8,985 nt of DNA from an uncultured Eubacteriales bacterium. GTDB lineage: Bacteria > Bacillota > Clostridia > Oscillospirales > Oscillospiraceae. Below the pieces are notes generated by a model. It ran no database searches, had not been told where the DNA came from, and saw nothing but the letters and a program-made list of their open reading frames with translations. How positions within the stretch are numbered: position 1 is the stretch's first letter; each line of letters opens with the position of its first letter. A program made the position numbers and the translations under genes. The stretch lies in the NCBI GenBank assembly GCA_902475855.1, contig CABSBF010000070.1:1-8985 (forward strand), in the 5' to 3' direction. This document shows, in pieces, positions 1 to 6,000 of the stretch.

Positions 1-5
1 TTCGT

Positions 6-989
6 TTATGCCGCTTTCTGCTGCTCCTGCGCCGCTTCAAGCATATTTTCGATGAAAATGCCGTAGCCGCGCGAGGGCTGGTTGATGAGCACATGCGTCA
101 CCGCGCCGACAAGCTTGCCGTCCTGTATGATAGGGCTGCCCGACATCCCCTGCACAATGCCGCCGGTGGCGCTTAGCAGCGCCGGGTCGGTCACCTCAAT
201 CAGAAAATTCCGGTCGTGCGCATCCTGAAAATCGAGCTGCAAAATGTTGATCTCATAGACCTGCGGCGCACTGCCGCTCACACAGGAGCAGATGCTGGCG
301 CGCCCCGTGCGTACCTCCTCTGCGCGTGCGACCGGGATAGCCTGCTTTTGCGGGAGACGGATAGTGCCGAACACACCGCTTTCCGTGTTGCGCCGGATGC
401 TGCCGATGGCCTGCCCGGAGGCCGCAGCACCTTGCAGCGCACCGGGCGTGCCTGCCCTGCCGCGGCTGACGGAAACGATCTGCGCATCAAAAACGCTGCC
501 GCCGCGAAGCTGCGGAAGCCGGTCACCCTCGCCGATGCCATGTCCCAGCGCGCCGAATGCGCCGGTCGCGGGGTCATAATAGGTGACGGTGCCGATGCCG
601 TTGATGCCGTCGCGGACGTACAGCCCAAGCCGCCAGCCGTCTTTGGTGAGCTGCGGCGCGAAGCGAAACGTTTTTTCCTCCGCGCCGCGCCGGACGGTCA
701 GACGGAGCGGCCGCCCCTCCGACCGGCGGACCGCCTCGGACAGTTCCTGCGCCGTCGTGACCGGCGCATCGTCAATTTTGCAGATCAGATCGCCTTTTTG
801 CAGGCCGGCATTTTTGGCACAGGGGTTGCTCTCCGAAAGATCGGCGACGCAGACGCCGCCGAACTGCACCTGAAGGCCGATCGTTTCACCGCCCGGAATC
901 AGAAAATCCGTCCGCGCCGCGCCCACGCCGCCGGACAGCAGCAGCGCCAGCAGAACGCCGGTTGCCGCCGTTTTCAAAAAATGCTTCAT
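6..989 (-). CDS. spoIVB: SpoIVB-type serine peptidase (S55 family), sporulation signalling protease
   Basis: SpoIVB is secreted from the forespore into the space between the two spore membranes. In Bacillus it cleaves SpoIVFA, which releases SpoIVFB to process pro-sigma-K. The 327-aa product has an N-terminal hydrophobic segment (residues 8-24), a PDZ domain (about 35-105, with NAGLQKGDLI) and a C-terminal S55 domain. The catalytic triad is visible: H150 in GALGHGI, D268 in EVTDPA and S283 in GMSGSP. The Asp-to-Ser spacing of 15 equals that of B. subtilis D363/S378. The C-terminal block SRGYGIFIENML is typical. I chose the ATG at 989 because a GGGAGG ribosome binding site lies just upstream; the frame stays open to 1118, but that extension crosses the terminator. 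At 327 aa it is shorter than the roughly 426-aa Bacillus protein. A CATATTA element (minus strand, 1022-1028) resembles a sigma-G -10 box, but no good -35 accompanies it. In many spore formers spo0A lies next downstream, which here would be beyond the left edge. Confidence 0.95.
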   Translation of the reverse strand: MKHFLKTAATGVLLALLLSGGVGAARTDFLIPGGETIGLQVQFGGVCVADLSESNPCAKNAGLQKGDLICKIDDAPVTTAQELSEAVRRSEGRPLRLTVRRGAEEKTFRFAPQLTKDGWRLGLYVRDGINGIGTVTYYDPATGAFGALGHGIGEGDRLPQLRGGSVFDAQIVSVSRGRAGTPGALQGAAASGQAIGSIRRNTESGVFGTIRLPQKQAIPVARAEEVRTGRASICSCVSGSAPQVYEINILQLDFQDAHDRNFLIEVTDPALLSATGGIVQGMSGSPIIQDGKLVGAVTHVLINQPSRGYGIFIENMLEAAQEQQKAA

Positions 990-1079
990 GCTTGCTTCCT
1001 CCCACCGCTTTTTCGCCTTACTAATATGGCCGGAAAACTGCCGCGGCGGATTAGCAAATCTATGCCGGATTTCCTTGAC

Positions 1080-1136
1080 AAAAAATGAAACCCATTGGAG
1101 CTGCGGGAAGCGCAGCATTCCATGGGTTTATTTTTT
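1080..1136. terminator. Bidirectional intrinsic terminator between the DUF2461 gene and spoIVB
   Basis: The arms 1088-1105 (AAACCCAT, TGGA, GCTGCG) and 1111-1129 (CGCAGC, ATTCC, ATGGGTTT) form a long stem with one small internal mismatch and a GGAAG loop. A six-T tract follows on the plus strand (1131-1136), and another follows on the minus strand (complement of 1080-1085). For minus-strand transcription it lies just after the DUF2461 stop codon and would end that transcript, so spoIVB probably has its own promoter. Confidence 0.8.
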
Positions 1137-1152
1137 CAAGTTTTTGCAGAAA

Positions 1153-1797
1153 TTAAAATGCAAAATTCTGACAAAATTCGTTCAGCGGCAGCAGCGCCAG
1201 CAGTGTGTCGCGTACCTGCCTGCCGAGCTCCGGCGAAAAGAGTGCATCTTCCACAGGGTGCTCGGAGATTGCAAAGAGATTTTTCAGGCTGTAATAGGGC
1301 TCCAACCGGGGATCGGGGCAGTCCTTAGGGCGGGCGTAGCGCTTACCGGAAATGGCAAGGCCGGTCTGCCGCTCTATGTTATTTGCGAGCTTCAGGAATT
1401 CCTCCTTGCGGTCGCAGAGCTGTTCGCGGTAGCGGTTCATAGCCTCGGCCTTCGGGCCCCAGAGCAGAAAGCCGTAGCTGTAGCCCTCGGAGGTCAGCTC
1501 AAAAAACAGACAGGGATGCTCCAGCCAGCTTCCGCCGTCGCGCCGCAGGCACATCCACAGGCTTTCTTTATAGGGTACCGGCGGGTGCATCCGCATATCC
1601 CGGTAAATTCTGGAAAGATGCATTTTGAGCCCTTCAGTCTGGGCAAAGGCCTCCGTCAATTCCTCGGAGAGCGCCTTCATTGGCGCATAGAGCGCGGTCT
1701 GATACTGCTGCTTGTGCTCCTGGAACCATTCGCGGTTGTTGTTCAGGCGCAGACCCCAGAGAAAGTCGATCGCTTCGGGAGTAAATCCGGTAAACAT
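1153..1797 (-). CDS. DUF2461 family protein (TIGR02453-like), function unknown
   Basis: The 214-aa protein matches the DUF2461 family pattern throughout. It has an N-terminal FTGFTPEAIDFLWGL followed by NNNREWF (residues 19-25), then RIYRDMR (63-69), PYKES (75-79) and a C-terminal region with SGKRYARP and EPYYSLKNLF. Its length is in the family's usual range and both ends look intact. No biochemical function is established for the family that I know of. There is no signal peptide or membrane segment, so it is probably cytoplasmic. The ATG at 1797 is preceded by an AAGGAAG ribosome binding site (complement of 1804-1810). The gene points the same way as spoIVB but is separated from it by a terminator, and it diverges from the aspartokinase. 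It is likely a single-gene transcript. Confidence 0.88.
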   Translation of the reverse strand: MFTGFTPEAIDFLWGLRLNNNREWFQEHKQQYQTALYAPMKALSEELTEAFAQTEGLKMHLSRIYRDMRMHPPVPYKESLWMCLRRDGGSWLEHPCLFFELTSEGYSYGFLLWGPKAEAMNRYREQLCDRKEEFLKLANNIERQTGLAISGKRYARPKDCPDPRLEPYYSLKNLFAISEHPVEDALFSPELGRQVRDTLLALLPLNEFCQNFAF

Positions 1798-1829
1798 GAG
1801 AATCTTCCTTTTTTTCTGAAACTGCGATT

Positions 1830-1858
1830 AGTTTACCACGCCGCCGCGAAAAAGTAAA
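1830..1858 (-). promoter_or_regulatory. Candidate sigma-A promoter for the DUF2461 gene
   Basis: On the minus strand TTTACT (complement of 1853-1858) and TAAACT (complement of 1830-1835) are separated by 17 bases. Each box matches the consensus at four of six positions. The -10 box ends 32 bases upstream of the start codon at 1797. No clear plus-strand promoter for the aspartokinase was found in the same 144-base divergent gap. Confidence 0.4.
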
Positions 1859-1927
1859 TCGGAAAAACGTGCCGAAAAAAGAGGAAACGGCATAGCATGG
1901 AGCAGGGCAGGACGCTTCCTGCCGGAA

Positions 1928-1935
1928 GGGAGGAG
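1928..1935 (+). promoter_or_regulatory. Ribosome binding site selecting a TTG start for the aspartokinase
   Basis: GGGAGGAG lies six bases before a TTG codon at 1942. The translation from there, MARYVLKYGGTS, places the invariant kinase motif at the very N-terminus, as is usual for aspartokinases. The in-frame ATG at 1897 has no comparable site and would add 15 residues unlike the family. A small CTTCC/GGAAG hairpin (1915-1919 with 1924-1928) abuts the site. Confidence 0.75.
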
Positions 1936-1941
1936 AAATTC

Positions 1942-2709
1942 TTGGCACGATATGTGCTGAAATATGGCGGAACCTCCGTGGCGGATGCAAAACGGCTCTA
2001 TGCCGCGGCGCGCACCATGGCCGCCCTGCGGCGCGAGGGACACGAGGTTGCGGCGGTGCTGTCGGCACAGGGTGCTGCCACGGATGCGCTGATCGCCAGA
2101 GCGCGGGAGATTGATCCGGACTGCGCCGGGCGGGAGCTGGATCAGCTTCTGTCCACGGGGGAAATCTGCTCCGTGAGCCTGTGCGCCATGGCACTGCGGC
2201 GGCTGGGCGTTCCGGCGGTGAGCCTGTGCGGCTGGCAGGCGGGCCTGCGCACGGAGGACACCCACGGCAGCGCGCACGTGCTGCGACTGGAGGGAGGACG
2301 CATCGAGCGGGAACTGGCACAGGGGAAAATCGTCCTTGTTGCGGGGTTTCAGGGCGTCAATGGCACGGGAGACGTCACGACGCTGGGGCGCGGCGGGTCG
2401 GACACCACGGCCGTCGCGCTGGCGGCCTTCCTGCACGCCGACTGCTGCCGCATCTATACCGATGTGGACGGCATCTACAGCAAAGATCCGCGGAAATTCC
2501 CCGACGCAGTGAAGTATGATACCATAAGCTACAGCGAGATGCTGACACTTGCGCGCGGCGGCGCACAGGTGCTGCACGACCGCTGTGTGGAGCTTGCGCG
2601 GCGCTTTCGCGTGACGATAGAGGTCTGTTCGGCCTTTCATGCCGTGCCCGGAACGTTTGTCTGCGAAAATGCTGCGGAAAGGGGACGGAAGTCGACAGAA
2701 AGGTGTTGA
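1942..2709 (+). CDS. Aspartokinase catalytic domain only, without ACT regulatory domains
   Basis: Aspartokinase phosphorylates L-aspartate with ATP, the first step towards lysine, threonine, methionine and diaminopimelate. The 255-aa product carries the full amino-acid-kinase fold: KYGGTS at 7-12 (phosphate loop and lysine), STGEICS (71-77, with the conserved Glu), QAGLRTED (99-106), TTLGRGGSD at 146-154, YTDVDGIYSKDPR at 172-184 (nucleotide-binding region) and the helix ISYSEMLTLARGGAQVLH (195-212). The protein ends shortly after PGTFV, where canonical enzymes of about 400 aa continue into two ACT domains that bind lysine or threonine. Downstream DNA is promoter and riboswitch, so no ACT remnant is present. 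It should lack classical end-product inhibition; this is inference. There is no terminator after it, so transcripts may run into the riboswitch leader. No other gene of the pathway is in view. Another amino-acid-kinase substrate is possible but less likely given the motif set. Confidence 0.85.
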   Translation: MARYVLKYGGTSVADAKRLYAAARTMAALRREGHEVAAVLSAQGAATDALIARAREIDPDCAGRELDQLLSTGEICSVSLCAMALRRLGVPAVSLCGWQAGLRTEDTHGSAHVLRLEGGRIERELAQGKIVLVAGFQGVNGTGDVTTLGRGGSDTTAVALAAFLHADCCRIYTDVDGIYSKDPRKFPDAVKYDTISYSEMLTLARGGAQVLHDRCVELARRFRVTIEVCSAFHAVPGTFVCENAAERGRKSTERC

Positions 2710-2733
2710 CACTGCCGGAAAAAATGCTATCCT
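2706..2733 (+). promoter_or_regulatory. Sigma-A promoter of the riboswitch-controlled surface-protein gene
   Basis: A perfect TTGACA (2706-2711) is followed after 16 bases by TATCCT (2728-2733), with a TG extension at 2725-2726 that makes an extended -10 box. The predicted transcript start, near 2740, lies about 26 bases before the first riboswitch helix. The -35 box overlaps the aspartokinase stop codon TGA (2707-2709). A small TGGGT/ACCCA hairpin (2736-2750) would sit at the 5' end of the RNA. Confidence 0.65.
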
Positions 2734-2765
2734 TGTGGGTGGAAAACCCAAAAATGAAATAAGCT

Positions 2766-2965
2766 GCATCGCGTTCCGCGTGAAGACTGCCCTTTTGGGG
2801 CAGGCGTTGGAATCAGGAAATCCGGTTGGAGTCCGGAGCACATCCCGGTGCTGTAAGTGCAGGAGTTTTTTGCCCGCGGCGTGAGCCGGCCATTGGGAAA
2901 CTGAGAAGGTAGGACAAAAAACGCAGGAATTTTCCCCAATGCACGAGCCAGAAGGTCAACGATGC
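2766..2965 (+). promoter_or_regulatory. Cobalamin riboswitch (aptamer)
   Basis: The segment has the conserved core of cobalamin riboswitches in order. A closing helix pairs GCATCG (2766-2771) with CGATGC (2960-2965). A CTGCCC/GGGCAG hairpin follows (2787-2803), then AGGAA (2815-2819), then a TCCGG/CCGGA hairpin (2821-2837). Next come CCCGGTGCTGTAAG (2844-2857; consensus CCCGC-n-RCTGTAA), GCCATTG (2889-2895; consensus GCCACTG) and CTGAGAAGG (2901-2909; consensus GGGAAGG). The B12-box-like GAGCCAGAAGGTC (2945-2957) is at the 3' side. CATTGGGAAA (2891-2900) can pair with TTTCCCCAATG (2931-2941), with one bulge. Such elements bind adenosylcobalamin or other cobalamins and usually turn off transport or synthesis genes. 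A few core positions differ from consensus, so ligand preference cannot be told from sequence. Confidence 0.87.
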
Positions 2966-3018
2966 TCGAGGCTGAAGGCGCAGTTTGCGCGGACAGTAGG
3001 GGAACATGGAAAGATCCG

Positions 3019-3054
3019 GCCATGGCAGAGGTATGCCCTCTGCCATGGCTTTTT
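3019..3054 (+). terminator. Riboswitch expression-platform terminator
   Basis: GCCATGGCAGAGG (3019-3031) and CCTCTGCCATGGC (3037-3049) form a perfect 13-bp stem around a TATGC loop, followed by five Ts (3050-3054). It lies 53 bases after the aptamer and 40 bases before the start codon, the layout of transcriptional attenuation. Ligand binding would favour this hairpin and stop transcription. A possible competing pairing is CATGG (3005-3009) with CCATG (3020-3024), which would occupy part of the left arm. It is weak, so the true antiterminator is not established. Confidence 0.85.
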
Positions 3055-3094
3055 CATATTTCCGGACGGATGCAGCGAAGAAAGGAAGGAAACA

Positions 3095-6000
3095 ATGAAA
3101 AAACGGATCCTGAGCTGGCTGCTCGTCGTTGTCATGCTTCTCGGCATGCTCCCGATGACGGCCATCGCGGAAGATCATGCGGGACAGGTCCGCGTGATCG
3201 TGGAGAACGCGACCTATGCCAAAGCCAAGGGCGCGGCATGGGAGGGCGTTCTGGTGGACAAATGGGTCGATCTGACCGCATCCTCCACCGTGCTGACCTG
3301 CGTTGTTGACGCGCTGGGGACTTATTCCCAGACCGGCGCGGCGGCAGGTTACATCAGCGAAATCAACGGTCTGAAGGAGTTTGACGGCGGCGAAAAGTCC
3401 GGCTGGATGGGCACGCTTAACGACTTCTTCACCAATGCCGGCCTCGGCAGCTACACGGTGGCCAACGGCAAGCTCAGTGCGGGTGATGAGATCCACATGC
3501 AGTACACCTGCGCGTGGGGCGCCGACCTGGGTAACGACTGGAGCAGCTCCGACCGCACCCTCAAGAGCCTGGCGGCGGATAAGGGCACACTCTCTCCTGC
3601 CTTTGACAAGAATACCCATGCCTATACGCTGACCGTTCCGGCAGGAACGGTGCATCTCACCGCGGAGGCGGCCAACAAGCGCTTCCAGGTGCGCATCGGC
3701 GTGGACGGCAAGGAGTACAAGCGCACGGCCGGTCTGCCGGTCAAGGAAGGCAGCGTCATCACCGTGACCTGCGGCGACGAAAACTGGGACGCCATGAGCG
3801 CTTCCAAGGCGACGGTGGAAACCTACACCATCACCGTGACGGAAAAGAAGAACAGCGCCAGCGTGACCATCCGCAGCCAGATGGCGGGCGGATATCTGCA
3901 CGGCCTGAAGACCGAGACCGTTTCGGCCAAGCTTGCGGAAACCTATGGCTATACCGATAAGGTCGACGGCGTTTCCGCACTTGACGCGCTGGTGCGCGCC
4001 CATGAGCTGACCTTCGGCGAGGCCTTCACGAAGGAAACCGCAAAGGATTACCTCGAGGTCGGTTCCACCGGCTGGATCAGCAAGATTTTCGGCGAAAGCA
4101 CCTATGCCAGCGGCTTCTATCTCAACGAGGGTTATCCGAACGACGGAACACCCTCCGCTTACGGCCCCGGCTACAACGGCACCTTCGTTACGACGCAGGA
4201 GATCAAGGACGGCGACGTTCTGGACTTCTACATCATGGGTGACGATACCGCTTACAGCGACTACTACACTTGGCTCAACGCGCCGGTGGGCGCAGGTGCT
4301 GGCCAGAGCTTCAACGTGACCGTCAGCGGCTTCTATGCAATGGAGGGCTACCGCCACAAGACCCCCGAAGACCTGAAAAAGGCTGCCAAACTCCTTGAGG
4401 GCGTGCAGCTTGTATGGGTCGATGCCGAAACCGGCGCGACGACGGCCATTGCCGGCGCTGTGACCGCAGCGGATGAGAACGACGAGGACAATTACTACTA
4501 TGCAACCGTCAAGGCGCCCGAAAAGCAAGGTACGTACTATCTTGCCGCGACCGGCAATGAAGAAAACGGCCTTTACTGTTTGATGAATCCCGTGGCCTTT
4601 GAGGTCGTGGGTGCGCCGGAGAGCATTACAGTGAAGTATGTCGGCAGCCGTGAGCTGAACGGCCAGCTCGTGGGTAAGAAGGGCGACACCTTCCAACTCA
4701 AGGCTTATGATCAGAACGGCAAGGAAACACCGGTGCAGTGGTCGAGCACCAGCACCTGGACCGGTACGCTCGACAAGAACGGCCTTGTTACCATCACGAC
4801 TTCTCTCGGCACCGGCAGCACATCTTACTTCTATTATACCGCGGCCTCCGTGGCGGATCCTTCCGTCAAGGCGACGGGTAAGCTGGAATTCACCGGCTAC
4901 GAGATCAGCGAATATAACCGCAATAAGGTCGTCGATCTGTCCAAGGACGGCCAGTCGGCAAAGTCCGTTTCCATCACCGGCGGCGTGAAGAATCACACCG
5001 TCTGGAGCTATGAGATCCCCGAGGGTGTTGCTGCGCTGACGGAGGAGCCGGGCAAGGGAAGCCAGATCGGTTTCAACCTCTACCGCCCCGGCAAGGTCAA
5101 GGTGCAGCTTACACTGGACATTGACGAAACCATGACTTCCGCTGCGGAGATCACCGTCAAGGGTGTTGCCGTGGAGGATGCGGCGGGCAAGCAGGGCAAG
5201 ACCTATCTGGAAGTCAGCAAGGAGCAGCCCCATCCCACTGCACAGCTCACGGCCTACTGCGAAGAGGGGCACGGCGTTGCTTCGTGGGAGAGCGCAAATC
5301 CCGACGTTGTGACCGTGGATGAAACCGGCAAGATCACCGCGCAGGCGGTCGGCTCCGCGATCGTTACCGCTAAAGACGATCAGGGAAAGACCGGCGGCAT
5401 CAAGGTCGTCGTCACGGACGCCGAGACGCCCTACTTTGAGGCGATGGAATTCATGGCCAATCCGCTCTCCACGTGGAAGGCCGGGGAAACCTTCCAGCCC
5501 ACAAAGCTGGAATACGATCTTACGATTAAGGCCTATACGACCAGCAGCCTGATCCTGCAGGCGGGGACAATCTATGATACAGAAAAGTACACCGCCACTG
5601 CGGAATACACGAATGTGAGCGGCGACAAGCAGACGGTCACGGTCAACAGCGGCAAGATGACCACCCTGCCCGACCAGCCCTTTGACGGCTCCGTCATGAC
5701 CATCACGCTGGCAGATAAGAAAGACCCCGAGAAGAAGACGGTCTACACCTTTAACGTTACACGCCCGCGTGATACCTCGAAGGCGATCAAGACGACCACC
5801 GGTCTTGTGCTCGTGCCGGACGGCCGCGCACTGGAGGCAACCAAGTACGAAAACTACGCCGAAGGCACCGTGTTCCGTCTGGATGCCGACGGCAACTATG
5901 TGATGAGCGGCAGCAACCGCGCTACCGGTACGGCGGCAAACCACTACAGCTACCGCGTGTTCCTTTTCGAAAATGAAAAGAATTTCTCCCTGAACTTTGC

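Noticed and set aside
216..1088. 290-codon plus-strand open frame opposite spoIVB
   Set aside because: It is an in-register shadow of spoIVB, which has an intact catalytic triad and a good ribosome binding site. The shadow also runs through the upstream gap into the terminator.
990..1118. Longer spoIVB start at 1118
   Set aside because: The extra 43 residues would be encoded across the terminator hairpin. The ATG at 989 has a GGAGG site and begins a normal signal-anchor segment.
1095..1136. Mobile-element end or attachment site based on the AAACCCAT inverted repeat
   Set aside because: The T-runs on both flanks and the position after a gene end explain it as a bidirectional terminator. No transposase or target duplication is present.
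988..1857. 289-codon plus-strand open frame opposite the DUF2461 gene
   Set aside because: It overlaps the terminator and the whole DUF2461 gene and has no family-like motifs. The minus-strand reading matches a known family throughout.
1828..2841. 337-codon minus-strand open frame opposite the aspartokinase
   Set aside because: It is a shadow of the aspartokinase, which carries all kinase motifs on the plus strand. The frame begins inside the riboswitch.
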